Assembly: GCF_017115165.1 (NCBI RefSeq)
Contig: NZ_JABXKF010000130.1
Span: 124,001 to 188,000, forward strand
Reading direction: 5' to 3'
DNA from: Nostoc sp. LPT
GTDB lineage: Bacteria; Cyanobacteriota; Cyanobacteriia; Cyanobacteriales; Nostocaceae
DNA length: 64,000 bases
The position numbers and the translations under genes are program-made. The notes beneath the pieces were generated by a model. That model saw only the letters and a program-made list of their open reading frames with translations, had not been told where the DNA came from and ran no database searches. Numbering within the stretch: position 1 is the first letter of the stretch; every line of letters begins with the position of its first letter. Shown piece by piece: positions 34,864-44,484 of the stretch.

Positions 34864-36771
34864 CTAAACAACAGTAGATAATTGCCGTTTAAAGAAAGCT
34901 TGCAACACTCTTTCTGCTATTTGATGGCTAGTTAAACCTAAGTCTGTCTTAGATTCATTGGGTTCAGCATGATCTACCAATATATCTGGTACACCGAATC
35001 GCTTGACAGGAACGAGAATATCTGCATCTAGTAAAGCTTCTGCGATCGCAGAACCAAAGCCACCCATAATACAACCTTCTTCTAAGGTGACAACACGGCC
35101 GATTTTCTTCGCTAAAGGCAAAATCAACTCGGTATCCAAAGGCTTAACGAAACGCGCATTAATTACAGTTGCTTCAATGCCATGTTCGCTGAGAATTTCT
35201 GCAGCTTGCATTCCTGGATAGACCATTGTGCCATAAGCGATGATTAACACCTCATCGCCTGTACGCAGAATCTCGCCTTTACCGATTTCCAAAGGTTCCC
35301 AACCTTCCTCCATCAAGGGAACGCCGTAGCCATTGCCACGAGGGTAGCGCATTGCGATCGGCCCACTGGTATGATTAACGCCAGTTACTACCATGCTTTG
35401 CAGTTCTGCCTCGTCTTTCGGGGCCATGATTACCATGTTGGGAATGCAACGCAGATAGGCAATATCATACATACCTTGGTGGGTGGGGCCATCAGATCCG
35501 ACGATTCCCGCCCGATCCAAGCAGAAGAATACTGGCAGGTTTTGGATGCAGACATCATGAATTATCTGGTCGTAGGCGCGTTGCAAGAAGGTGGAATAAA
35601 TAGCTGCAACCGGGCGCATCCCTTCGCTTGCAAGTCCTGCTGCTAGGGTAATTGCGTGTTGTTCCGCAATGCCGACATCAACATATTGATTGGGCAGTTT
35701 TGCTTGAAGTTTATCTAAACCTGTCCCCGTTGCCATAGCCGCAGTAATCCCAATGATTTTCGAGTTTTGTTCGGCAAGTTTTACCAGAGTGTGAGAAAAG
35801 ACTTTGGCATAAGCCGGGGGTTTGGGTTTATTAGAAGGAATGGCTTTGCCAGTTGCTACGTTGAAGGGGCTTTGGGCGTGGTAGCCAACTTGATCTAGTT
35901 CGGCAATTTCATAACCTTTGCCTTTTACTGTTGCCACATGTACCAAAACTGGGCCTGGTATTTGATGTGCTTGTTGGAAGGTGGCAATTAGTTCTTCGAG
36001 ATTATGCCCATCCACTGGCCCAATGTAGGTAAAGCCGAGTTCTTCAAAAACTGCACCTACCTTCGGAACCGCCAAACGCTTCATACCTTCTTTGATCCGT
36101 CCGAGTTCAGGTGAGAGGGATTCGCCAACGAAGGGAATTTGCTTTAACTGTTCCTCAAGATTATCTTTAATAAATTGCACCGGTTGGCTGAGGCGCATTT
36201 TGTTGAGATAGCGGGGAATTGCGCCGACGTTGCGAGATATGGACATATCGTTGTCATTGAGAACAACCAACAGATTGGTTTTCGGCATGTGTCCGGCATG
36301 GTTAATCGCTTCTAAAGCCATGCCGCCAGTTAGTGCCCCATCCCCAATCACAGCAACGGCTTTAAATTTTTCTCCTTTCAAGTCTCGCGCTAAAGCCATG
36401 CCCAATGCTGCTGAAATACTTGTAGAAGCGTGTCCAGCCCCAAAGTGGTCAAACTTGTTTTCACCGCGTTTGAGATAACCCGCAATTCCGTCTTTTTGTC
36501 TAAGGGTGTGGAAGCAATCATAACGTCCTGTAAGCAGTTTGTGGGGATAAGCCTGGTGTCCTACATCCCAAATCACTTTATCTCGATCTAAGTCCAGTGT
36601 TTGGTAAAGTCCTAGTGTTAATTCGACAACACCCAATCCTGGCCCCAAGTGTCCACCATTAACTGCTACTGTTTGAAGATGCTTATCTCGAATCTGACGG
36701 GCAATCTGTTGCAGTTGGCGAACAGATAAACCGTGCAACTGATTAGGATGGGTGATTTCGCTCAGATGCAT
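34864..36771 (-). CDS. dxs: 1-deoxy-D-xylulose-5-phosphate synthase
   Basis: 635 residues; thiamine-diphosphate enzyme that condenses pyruvate and glyceraldehyde-3-phosphate, first step of the MEP isoprenoid pathway feeding carotenoids, phytol and quinones. Seen: KVIWDVGHQAYPHKLLTGR, the ThDP/Mg motif VIGDGALTGGMALEAINHAG with NDNDMSISRNVG, the catalytic glutamate region GIAEQHAITLAAGLA, and the C-terminal transketolase domain. Complete and of normal length; transcribed alone. Confidence 0.97.
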   Translation of the reverse strand: MHLSEITHPNQLHGLSVRQLQQIARQIRDKHLQTVAVNGGHLGPGLGVVELTLGLYQTLDLDRDKVIWDVGHQAYPHKLLTGRYDCFHTLRQKDGIAGYLKRGENKFDHFGAGHASTSISAALGMALARDLKGEKFKAVAVIGDGALTGGMALEAINHAGHMPKTNLLVVLNDNDMSISRNVGAIPRYLNKMRLSQPVQFIKDNLEEQLKQIPFVGESLSPELGRIKEGMKRLAVPKVGAVFEELGFTYIGPVDGHNLEELIATFQQAHQIPGPVLVHVATVKGKGYEIAELDQVGYHAQSPFNVATGKAIPSNKPKPPAYAKVFSHTLVKLAEQNSKIIGITAAMATGTGLDKLQAKLPNQYVDVGIAEQHAITLAAGLASEGMRPVAAIYSTFLQRAYDQIIHDVCIQNLPVFFCLDRAGIVGSDGPTHQGMYDIAYLRCIPNMVIMAPKDEAELQSMVVTGVNHTSGPIAMRYPRGNGYGVPLMEEGWEPLEIGKGEILRTGDEVLIIAYGTMVYPGMQAAEILSEHGIEATVINARFVKPLDTELILPLAKKIGRVVTLEEGCIMGGFGSAIAEALLDADILVPVKRFGVPDILVDHAEPNESKTDLGLTSHQIAERVLQAFFKRQLSTVV

Positions 36772-37450
36772 ATTATAAGGTTTTCCTCTCTAACTTCGAG
36801 TCTCGGTATTTTGATTTTCCCACGGTCGGGTTGTCCACAGAATCAAACTCTTAGATTGTTACTAAGTTGTAGTGGAAAGTATAACTTCTTAATTGATGAT
36901 GGTGAAAAATTTGTTAACCATTAACAATTCGTCAAATAAGATTCCAATCAGTTAAAGTTATAACACATTTTTTCATGAGTAATGCTACTTAAAAAATGCT
37001 TGTAATGCGTATATAAAAACAAGTTTTTTAAGAGTAATTTGCGGAAGTTCCCTAAGCAGCTTACTCAATTTTGCTATCTTAAGTTAGTACAAAAGAAAGT
37101 CAAATATTTTATTTACAGGTATATATCTAGCATAATTGCTAGTAAATATTTAACTAGAGTTTCTACTTTTCTTCGGTGACAGCAGTTAGTTTTATCAGCG
37201 ATCGCTAGTTCTTATGAATGTGACAAATATGTATCTAAAGCTACTCGATTACTTTATCTAACTTCATTTATTTAGTAAATCAATTCTATATCTCGTTAAG
37301 AGTCTCCAACTGGAAAGGAGGTTTTAACTACAATCCCCTGTAGAGATGCAGAGCTAGCTGTGCTACCCTACCATAATGGTTTAACTATCTGTATGCTGTA
37401 ATAATATTGACGTAATCTGAGACTTTCCGAAATTACTCGTAAACAACAAT
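36772..37450. other. Long gap upstream of dxs; nothing identified
   Basis: About 680 AT-rich bases. It contains the dxs promoter region; no coding frame, tRNA or clear repeat. A G-rich Shine-Dalgarno-like run (ggaaaggaggttttaac, 37311-37327) stands alone with no start codon behind it. Confidence 0.4.
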
Positions 37451-37479
37451 ATTTCCGACTTTTTTAAGAAGTCGGAAAT
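37451..37479 (-). terminator. Intrinsic terminator, bidirectional form
   Basis: atttccgactt (37451-37461) and aagtcggaaat (37469-37479) form an 11-bp perfect stem with a short loop; 45 bases past the stop of the leftward gene at 37524. Confidence 0.7.
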
Positions 37480-37523
37480 TTAAAGCTTTCGATTTTCGCA
37501 AATCCAATCGGATTACTATATCT

Positions 37524-37970
37524 CTATTTAACAAAAGCATCCTTGATGTTTTCAACAGTACGTTCAACAACATTCTTTGTGTTGTCTACTGCTTCTTTAG
37601 TCCGAGATGCATCTTCATTTGCTCTCTTCTGAATTGTAGCGGCATCTTTCTTTGCTTTACGCCCAATAGGGCTATCATTGTCTGTTGCTTGGTCAACTTT
37701 ACTGGCATTGCTCTTGGCAGCGTCCTTAACTTTATCTGCCGTATCATCAATGAAATTTTTGGTTCGTCCTGCATCTCTACTAGCTTTGTCTTGAGCGCGA
37801 TCTGCATCATCATATGATGCAATCAAGGTTCCAGCAGGATCAGCCATTGCTGAGGTGTTGGAGAAAAATGCACCTTGCCAAACAAAAGCGATCGCTAACA
37901 TACAAAGCAATGTTGTAGCCATCCAGCGTTTTACCGTGGAAAGTTGTTTTGTAACATAATTGAATTTCAT
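37524..37970 (-). CDS. Exported hydrophilic helical protein (LEA-like)
   Basis: 148 residues from MKFNYVTKQL. One hydrophobic N-terminal segment (TTLLCMLAIAFVWQGAFF) ending near SAMA reads as a signal peptide. The mature part is almost all charged, Ala- and Asp-rich helix with repeating Lys/Asp/Thr patterns (DKASRDAGRTKNF, DKVKDAAKSNASKVDQ, ENIKDAFVK), as in LEA-like stress proteins. Role in desiccation or osmotic stress is a guess from composition. Starts at 37997 or 37985 are also possible. Confidence 0.6.
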   Translation of the reverse strand: MKFNYVTKQLSTVKRWMATTLLCMLAIAFVWQGAFFSNTSAMADPAGTLIASYDDADRAQDKASRDAGRTKNFIDDTADKVKDAAKSNASKVDQATDNDSPIGRKAKKDAATIQKRANEDASRTKEAVDNTKNVVERTVENIKDAFVK

Positions 37971-38207
37971 ACAATACAATCTCATGTGATTTAGCATACT
38001 ATTTCTACTTCATTTAGCTTGTTAGCTATATCACTCCTTAGATAGAAGTTCTCGCATCAATAGTTATGAAAATAGTTCACTATTTTGAGAGATTGAATTT
38101 TGAGTAAGAATTATTTCCTACTAATCAAAATTCGGTTTAAACAAATTACAATTTTTCGACATGGGCGATAGCACCCAGAGAAAAGTTAGCCATCGCCCTT
38201 CAGTTAA

Positions 38208-38582
38208 TTAACTTGCAATCGCAACTGATTTTTTACGATTAGGACGCTTGCGTTCTGATTTTTTCTTCAGTCCAACGGCTTGAGCTTGATCGCTATCTGA
38301 GCCATATTGTCCGCGGATTACTTCTTTCATGGCTAATACAGCATTATGAAATTCCCATTCTGCTAATCGCGCAGCATCGACCGCAGCACGATATAAAGTT
38401 AGTTTTTCAGTTTCGGATTGTTGCTGCGCCAACATAGCTTGATAAGCTTGCTGTAAATTTGCTACAGAGGCACCAGTACGGGTTGTGTTATATGTGCTGA
38501 TGGTTTGCAAGCCGTGAAATGAGTTTATATCTTGACTAATTGATTGAGAAGGCAAACGACGGGTTTTATCTTGGGCGGGCAT
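38208..38582 (-). CDS. Conserved-looking protein of unknown function
   Basis: 124 residues from MPAQDKTRRLPSQS. Predicted mostly helical: VANLQQAYQAMLAQQQSETEKL and AVDAARLAEWEFHNAVLAMKEVI, then a Lys/Arg-rich tail (KKKSERKRPNRKK) that could bind nucleic acid. No domain recognised. A frame starting at 38621 adds 13 residues. Confidence 0.6.
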   Translation of the reverse strand: MPAQDKTRRLPSQSISQDINSFHGLQTISTYNTTRTGASVANLQQAYQAMLAQQQSETEKLTLYRAAVDAARLAEWEFHNAVLAMKEVIRGQYGSDSDQAQAVGLKKKSERKRPNRKKSVAIAS

Positions 38583-38696
38583 ATAAGTATACTGATATAG
38601 TGTATACCTTAATGTGCCCATTAAAACAAAAAATCTAACAGTAAAGTGAGATTTTTAGATAGAACAAGGTTAAATAAAAGCGTGAGTTAATTTTTG

Positions 38697-38886
38697 CAGG
38701 TCAAAACAATCGCATTGTCAGTCAAAACAATCGCATTGTCAGCCGAAACAATGGCATTATTAGCCGAAACAATCGCATTGTCAGTCAAAACAATCGTATT
38801 GTTAGCCGAAACAATGGCATTGTTAGTCAGAACAATCGTATTGTTAGCTGAAACAATGGCATTGTCAGTCAAAACAATGCCATTGC
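38697..38886. repeat. Nine-unit 21-bp tandem repeat with palindromic core
   Basis: Units of gtcaaaacaatcgcattgtca / gccgaaacaatggcattatta repeat about nine times. Each holds the imperfect palindrome caat-n-gcattg. Because 21 is a multiple of 3, both strands stay open: rightward it reads VKTIALS/AETMALL heptads, leftward SANNAIVLTDN heptads. A rightward frame 38694-38984 exists, but its N-terminus is all repeat and no ribosome binding site is seen, so I do not call a gene. Confidence 0.85.
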
Positions 38887-38991
38887 AGGGGGTTGCATTA
38901 GATAGTGTGGCGATCGCAATTACTAAACTGGAAGATGCTTTATTGTTGTATCACCCTGTGAACTTCCTCCACAGACAACACTAAGAAAGCA

Positions 38992-39954
38992 TCAGGCTGA
39001 CATCAATTGCTGAATACGCTGTGGTTCCTCTCCCAGCCAATCTGGATTTTGGGCAGTGCTGTCAAAGATTGATGAAGTTTTGAACGGCTCAAACTCGCCG
39101 CGTGATGCCGCTTCTGCCGTTTTTGCTAAGAGCGATTGCACTTGCTCGTCGTTCATTGGCTGGAACGTCCGCACTGCTTCAAAAGCTTGCTCTAAAATCT
39201 CCATGCTGTCAATTCCGGTAATCACAACCGATGTGGGCAGATTCAAAGCATAGTGTAAACACTCTATTGGCGTTACAGTCTTTGACCGTAAAAGAATACC
39301 GTTTGCCAAGCTTTTCATCCCCAAAACACCGATGTTTTGTTTCACAAGTTCCGGCACAACCAGCTTTGCAAAGCTCCGGTAGTGAGCATCCATTACATTT
39401 AGCGGCATCTGCACTGTATCAAATTTAAACCCGTGAGCAGCTGCAACTTCCAGCGTATGTAAATGAATATGGGGATCTTTATGCCCAGTGAAGCCGATGT
39501 ATCCGAGTTTTCCAGCTTCTCGCGCTTCAATGAAGGCAGCATTTGCCCCTTCTGGGTCGAAAATTCGATGGGGGTCTTCATATCGAATCATTTCGTGATG
39601 CTGAACAAGATCGATGCAATCAACTTGCAAGCGTTTGAGTGATTCGTCTAGCTGTTTTGCGGCTTCTTTCTTAGAGCGACCATCGATTTTCGTCATCAGA
39701 AACACTTTATCCCGGTAGCCATCGCGCAGCGCCTTTCCCATGCGAATCTCGCTGACTCCACCGTTGTAATCCCAACTGTTATCCATAAAGGTGATGCCAC
39801 GATCAATGGCTGTTCTAACAATGCGGATACCTAGTTGTTCATCAACGTGCTTCAAGGCAATGTGCCAACCACCCAATCCGATGGCGGAAACTTTCTCTCC
39901 TGTGCTGCCAATAACTCGGTATTGCATTTCTGAATTTGACGTAGTTCTTGACAT
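38992..39954 (-). CDS. Aldo/keto reductase
   Basis: 320 residues; NAD(P)H-dependent carbonyl reductase fold. Catalytic tetrad visible: Asp and Tyr in MDNSWDYNGG, Lys in VFLMTKIDGR, His in DLVQHHEM. The opening RVIGSTGEKVSAIGLGGWH and the middle GKLGYIGFTGHKDPHIH are typical of the YeaE/YdjG-like branch. Substrate unknown. Complete, transcribed alone. Confidence 0.9.
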   Translation of the reverse strand: MSRTTSNSEMQYRVIGSTGEKVSAIGLGGWHIALKHVDEQLGIRIVRTAIDRGITFMDNSWDYNGGVSEIRMGKALRDGYRDKVFLMTKIDGRSKKEAAKQLDESLKRLQVDCIDLVQHHEMIRYEDPHRIFDPEGANAAFIEAREAGKLGYIGFTGHKDPHIHLHTLEVAAAHGFKFDTVQMPLNVMDAHYRSFAKLVVPELVKQNIGVLGMKSLANGILLRSKTVTPIECLHYALNLPTSVVITGIDSMEILEQAFEAVRTFQPMNDEQVQSLLAKTAEAASRGEFEPFKTSSIFDSTAQNPDWLGEEPQRIQQLMSA

Positions 39955-40266
39955 GTGTTCTCCAAGTCTTTCAGCTATTACTCAAGTACATATAGCCATC
40001 TGCCAATTCAAACACAAGGCAAAGTTGACAATATCTTGCTGAAGATACACTTTTCGGCGAGATTAGGAAAATACTCAAGAAGCCAAAATACCGATGGCAA
40101 TTTGGGATGTGTCAGGTAAATAATTTAATTGATCTGTTAAGCCTAGACGTGTGGCGATAGGGAATTAGCAGCATTACGCTGTGCGAAGGAGTATCAGAGT
40201 TTGTCGCTAAACATCACTAAAGTAACTGATCTCAACGAACTCCTAACTCCTAACTCCTAACTTTAT
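39955..40266. other. Gap; no gene seen
   Basis: 312 bases with gaactcctaactcctaactcctaac tandem units near 40236-40262 (a repeat also met at 44680-44705 and 52550). No coding sense. Confidence 0.5.
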
Positions 40267-40572
40267 TTATTTACCACTATAGAAAAAAGCAATTTCTTTT
40301 TCTTTTAGGGGTGCGAAATCAGCATCTACAAGTAATTGGTCGAGTTCTGCTTGGGGAATGTGTTTTGCGCCAATTCGCACAATGCGCGATCGCATCGTAT
40401 TAGATACACCACTGCGCTGTCTATTGCCTTCTAGCGCCATAACTTTACCATAAAGTTCTAGCTTGGCAGGCGGAATGGGAGAACCATCAAAATCAATTCC
40501 CTGTGCGATCGCTTCATCAATCGCATCAGCCCCTGTAGTAGTTTGATTTCCTGGGTTAGTTTCGGTAGGCAT
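40267..40572 (-). CDS. Small cyanobacterial protein of unknown function
   Basis: 101 residues from MPTETNPGNQTTTG. Acidic and soluble, with IDEAIAQGIDFDGSPIPPAKLELYGKV and MRSRIVRIGAKHIPQAELDQLLVDADF, probably helical. No domain recognised. The start at 40572 is preferred to a longer frame (to 40635). Confidence 0.6.
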   Translation of the reverse strand: MPTETNPGNQTTTGADAIDEAIAQGIDFDGSPIPPAKLELYGKVMALEGNRQRSGVSNTMRSRIVRIGAKHIPQAELDQLLVDADFAPLKEKEIAFFYSGK

Positions 40573-40716
40573 GGTAATTTTCTCTTCTTCGCTATGGGTA
40601 GATTTTACCAGCCTTGTTGACACCAAAGCTGCCAACCCTCAAACTCATACCAATTTGAAAATCTCTAAAGACGTGATGAATCGCCTCTTTACCCATTGAA
40701 TTGGTATCACATTAGA

Positions 40717-40971
40717 CTAATCACGAGCTTGTCGCGTCACTATACCACCAACAAAAGCCCCTAAAATAGTGCCTGTCCAAAGTCCTGTTGTGCTACCTTG
40801 CCATATTGCTCCTGGTGTCATCCAAGCGTTGCACATTTCCTTTAAACCCCAAGGTTGGTTTTGACACTTTTGGCTATGGAGCATAATGGTGATTTGCCCA
40901 CTGGTGTAAGCGCCAAAAAAACCTGATGACAGCGCCAAGAAAGTGCAAATTAAAATTTTATTTTTTGTCAT
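40717..40971 (-). CDS. Small membrane protein
   Basis: 84 residues: an N-terminal hydrophobic segment (ILICTFLALSSGFFGAYT), a short loop with two cysteines (CQNQ, MCNAW) and a second segment (TTGLWTGTILGAFVGGIV). Function unknown. Its ATG lies in a tract of TTTGTCA/TGACAAA units, so the start codon is supplied by a short tandem repeat. Confidence 0.6.
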   Translation of the reverse strand: MTKNKILICTFLALSSGFFGAYTSGQITIMLHSQKCQNQPWGLKEMCNAWMTPGAIWQGSTTGLWTGTILGAFVGGIVTRQARD

Positions 40972-41014
40972 TTGTCATTTGTCATTGGTCATTTGTCATT
41001 TGTCATTTGTCATT
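40964..41014. repeat. CAAATGA short tandem repeat
   Basis: About seven units of tttgtca in a row (complement tgacaaa), one with a substitution (ttggtca). Same unit as at 8170-8190 and 48038-48066. Confidence 0.9.
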
Positions 41015-41055
41015 ATGCCCTGCCCAATGCCCAATTCCCAATTTACCATTCCCAA

Positions 41056-44000
41056 TCAACCTGTATTTCTCATTCCAGCAGCAATACCATTAATAGTTAA
41101 CAATGCTCCTCGCAGTAACTCGCCTTTGCTGTAACGAGAATGAATTACTCCAGAAGTAGCAGTAGTATTTTGGGACTGCCGTAGACGTTTGAGTAGTGAA
41201 ACTTGGATAAATCCCAAGGGGACAATTGTGCCATTGCGTAACTGCACAGATCGTTGCAATACAGGATCGCCATCTAAGAGTCGATTGTGATCGGTGATTT
41301 TTAACACCAAATCTCTTGTTAGATAAAACTCGCTGGCAATTTGGTCAAAAACCTTGGCAAAACGAAGTTGATCTTCTGGTTTTGAGAGTTCCTGGACGTA
41401 GTGGTGTGCCATTTGTATATCTACTTTTGCCAAGGTCATTTCGGCCTTAGAAATCACCATCTTGAAGAATGGCCACTTAACGTAAAAGTAGCGGAGTAAT
41501 TTCAAGTGTTCTTCTGGTTCTGCGTTCAAGAATTCTTGTAATGCTGTGCCAACGCCATACCAAGAAGGAAGTAAAAAGCGAGTTTGTGTCCAGCTAAATA
41601 CCCAAGGAATAGCTCGCAGACTACTTAAATCTTTCTTACCAGATGGACGGCGTGCGGGGCGGGAACTTATTTGTAGCTGGCTAATTTCTTCAATGGGAGT
41701 TACTTCGTGGAAGAAATCAACAAAATCAGGCTGTTCGTAGATTAGGGCGCGATAATGTTGACGCGATCGCGCTGCTAATTCTTCCATAATCTCATTCCAG
41801 GGTTCAATATCATCAAACCCTGTCCGCAACAGGCTAGCTTGAATCACAGCCGTGGTGATGGTTTCCATGTGATACAAAGCCAAGTCCAACAGAGAATATT
41901 TGGAAGCTAAAACTTCTCCTTGTTCGGTAATCTTGATTCGCCCATTGATACTATGACCTGGTTGAGCCAAAATCGCTTCGTAAGCGGGGCCGCCACCTCG
42001 TCCCACAGAACCGCCGCGTCCGTGGAAAATCCGCAAATTTAGATCGTAGTTTTCTGCTATTTCTTGCAGTGATTTTTGAGCTTTATGAATTTCCCAGTTG
42101 CTGCTTAAAAAACCAGAGTCTTTGTTGCTGTCAGAATACCCCAGCATTACTTCTTGTAAGTTGAGGGTGACGGAGGAGGAGGCAGGGGAGCAGGGGAGCA
42201 GGGGAGCGGGGGAGGGTGAATTTTCATCTGCACCTTCTGTTTTTGTCTGTTCGTAACCACCGGCTAACAAAGCGCGATATAACGGCAGCTCAAACAGTTT
42301 CCGCATGACGCTTCTGGAGCGTTGTAAATCTTCTACTGTCTCAAATAGGGGGACTACTTGAATAGTTCCGACGGCCATGGCGGGGTCAAAAAGTCTGGCT
42401 TCTTTGGCTAAAAGCAATACTTCCAGCACGTCGCTCACGTCGCGGCACATACTGATAATGTAAGTTTGGCAGATGTTAAGACCAAATTCTTGTTGCAGCG
42501 ATCGCACGATGCGAAAGGTTTCAATTACATCGTTGGTTTTTTCGGAAAATGGCAATTCTGCTGGAATTAGTGGCCTGCGGGTTTGCAGTTCGCCTGTGAG
42601 CCAAGCAACTCTTTGCTCCTCTGATAGTTCGTTGTAAGGTTGGGGTAATATTTGCAGGTATTCCAGGATCTCATTGAGCGCATCGGCGTGACGGGATGAT
42701 TCTTGGCGGATATCTAACTGTGTCAAGTTAAAACCAAAAATTTCTACCTGACAGATCAGATTTTCTAATTCTCGACAACTTAAACCTGTTTCTGTCAAGT
42801 TGCGCTGAATCATTCGCAGTTCGGCTAAAAAATCGGCTCCTGAACGATACAGGGGGCTATCTTGATTTGTTGGCGTTTCCCGATTGTATAAAGCTAGATT
42901 GCGATCGCGAGTATTTTCCAACCGTTTCAGCACGTAAGCCAATTTCAGCCGATAGGGTTCTTGTCGATAACGCAGCGCCAGTGCGTCATATACCTCACTG
43001 AACTGGGACTGATCCAATTCTAGAGATTCCAGTAAGTCTGGTAAAACATCACTCCAGTGCATCGACACACTCAACAATTCAATCAGATTTTTCACTGAGT
43101 GAATATATCTCCCAATTACCATTTTGCGCTGATAGCAAGCCGTTTTCCAGGTGATTTCGGGCGTAACTGATGGGTTCCCGTCTCTGTCTGAACCTACCCA
43201 GGAGCCAAAAGAGCAAAAGTTTTTACTCGGTGGTTCTAGCCAAGGAAAGGTATTGGATAGAGTGTGTTTGAAACGTTTATACAGTTGCGGAATGCCATCA
43301 AATAAAACTTCTTGAAAGTAGTGCAGGGCATAATCTACTTCATCTAGCACTGTGGGTTTGAACTGGTGAAGTTCGTCTGTACGCCACCACAGGCGAATCT
43401 CTTCAAGCAATTGTTCGCGGACATCTATTGCTTCCCAAGGATATGCTCCTGGTGTGTTACCAGAATGGTTTTCCAAGGCATCCAGTTTTTGCAAAAGTTG
43501 TACTACTTGTCGCTGCTTATCTCGGATGGTATGACGAACAATTTCCGTCGGGTGCGCTGTAAAAACTAAACGTACATCCAGATGTGTAATTAGACGTTGA
43601 ATTTGCTGGGGTGGTACATTCAATTTGAATAAATAGGGAAACAAGGCAGCAAAAGTACCTTTTGGTTTGACTTGCGCCTTTTCAAGATAATTCTTTCTCA
43701 GGAAGGCTGCTGCTATTCCCTTACTAACAGGTGCGTCATCTTCTCTTTGATTGGAGGAATAATTAACATTGGATGGTGTTTCTGGCTCTGTAGCCTCTGT
43801 TTCTGCCTCATAGCGACTCAATTGCTGCCGTTGTTCGTATTCCTGCTCTATGATGTTAATCAGCTGAAAATACAGAGCGAAAGCACGAGCCGCGCGAATT
43901 GCTTCGTTGATATTTAGTTGTTCAATCAATTTGACGGCTGAAGATGCTTGGTCATTTGTTGCTTGTCCTTCTGGCGAACATAAATCGCGCAACTGACGCA

Positions 44001-44145
44001 ACAGGTCTACCATATTTTGACCGCATTCTTGCCGGAGAACTGACTCCCACAATTCTTCCACTACCTGGAGACGATGACGCAAAAATAATTCCGACACCGG
44101 GTATATATCCGCAGTTTGAGACGAAGAGTATAAAAGGGAACCCAT
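41056..44145 (-). CDS. ppc: Phosphoenolpyruvate carboxylase
   Basis: 1029 residues; fixes bicarbonate onto PEP to give oxaloacetate, the anaplerotic route and part of cyanobacterial carbon flow. Seen: catalytic His in VFTAHPTEIVRHT, the PEP-site GSWVGSDRDGNPSVTPE, LMLGYSDSNKDSGFL, the glycine loop FHGRGGSVGRGGGPAYEAI, QGEVLASKYS and the C-terminal MRNTG. Between GGYEQTK and LQEVMLGYSDS is an insertion SPAPLLPCSPASSS coded by a (gcagggga)n tandem repeat, within a loop that varies among species. Complete; transcribed alone. Confidence 0.97.
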   Translation of the reverse strand: MGSLLYSSSQTADIYPVSELFLRHRLQVVEELWESVLRQECGQNMVDLLRQLRDLCSPEGQATNDQASSAVKLIEQLNINEAIRAARAFALYFQLINIIEQEYEQRQQLSRYEAETEATEPETPSNVNYSSNQREDDAPVSKGIAAAFLRKNYLEKAQVKPKGTFAALFPYLFKLNVPPQQIQRLITHLDVRLVFTAHPTEIVRHTIRDKQRQVVQLLQKLDALENHSGNTPGAYPWEAIDVREQLLEEIRLWWRTDELHQFKPTVLDEVDYALHYFQEVLFDGIPQLYKRFKHTLSNTFPWLEPPSKNFCSFGSWVGSDRDGNPSVTPEITWKTACYQRKMVIGRYIHSVKNLIELLSVSMHWSDVLPDLLESLELDQSQFSEVYDALALRYRQEPYRLKLAYVLKRLENTRDRNLALYNRETPTNQDSPLYRSGADFLAELRMIQRNLTETGLSCRELENLICQVEIFGFNLTQLDIRQESSRHADALNEILEYLQILPQPYNELSEEQRVAWLTGELQTRRPLIPAELPFSEKTNDVIETFRIVRSLQQEFGLNICQTYIISMCRDVSDVLEVLLLAKEARLFDPAMAVGTIQVVPLFETVEDLQRSRSVMRKLFELPLYRALLAGGYEQTKTEGADENSPSPAPLLPCSPASSSVTLNLQEVMLGYSDSNKDSGFLSSNWEIHKAQKSLQEIAENYDLNLRIFHGRGGSVGRGGGPAYEAILAQPGHSINGRIKITEQGEVLASKYSLLDLALYHMETITTAVIQASLLRTGFDDIEPWNEIMEELAARSRQHYRALIYEQPDFVDFFHEVTPIEEISQLQISSRPARRPSGKKDLSSLRAIPWVFSWTQTRFLLPSWYGVGTALQEFLNAEPEEHLKLLRYFYVKWPFFKMVISKAEMTLAKVDIQMAHHYVQELSKPEDQLRFAKVFDQIASEFYLTRDLVLKITDHNRLLDGDPVLQRSVQLRNGTIVPLGFIQVSLLKRLRQSQNTTATSGVIHSRYSKGELLRGALLTINGIAAGMRNTG
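42171..42217. repeat. (gcaggggag)n tandem repeat inside ppc
   Basis: gcaggggagcaggggagcag-type units, same family as the intergenic tracts at 7971 and 47930, lying in frame in a surface loop of PEP carboxylase. Confidence 0.9.
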
Positions 44146-44229
44146 ATTCTCTATTCTTGTAAAGCTAATTACTGTTTACGGTTCTTGGTTTTGCACTTAA
44201 TGCTCACCGGGTTGTTCCTGAGCAAATAA

Positions 44230-44484
44230 TTATTTGGTGTATATCTTCTCATCTTGATTGATTTCGTGTTCATCTGGGAAGTCTAGGTTAGGTAGGCGAT
44301 CGCCTCGAAATAATTCTTCACTAGCTTCTCCTATGGCTTCTAGTGCTTTTACTGTAGTTTTTCCGGTAATCAGCAGCAGTAATATAGACGCTGTACCTAT
44401 TTGTAAAAGTAATGATTGGGGAATGGGAAATAAATCCAGATTGGATGCGGGTTTAGGCGAAGACTGTTGGTTGGTAGGAGGCAT
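44230..44484 (-). CDS. Small single-pass membrane protein
   Basis: 84 residues: a Pro/Ser-rich N-terminus, one membrane segment (SLLLQIGTASILLLLITG) and an acidic C-terminal tail (GEASEELFRGDRLPNLDFPDEHE). Looks like a conserved cyanobacterial small protein; function unknown. Upstream of ppc on the same strand with an 84-base gap, possibly in its transcript. Confidence 0.65.
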   Translation of the reverse strand: MPPTNQQSSPKPASNLDLFPIPQSLLLQIGTASILLLLITGKTTVKALEAIGEASEELFRGDRLPNLDFPDEHEINQDEKIYTK

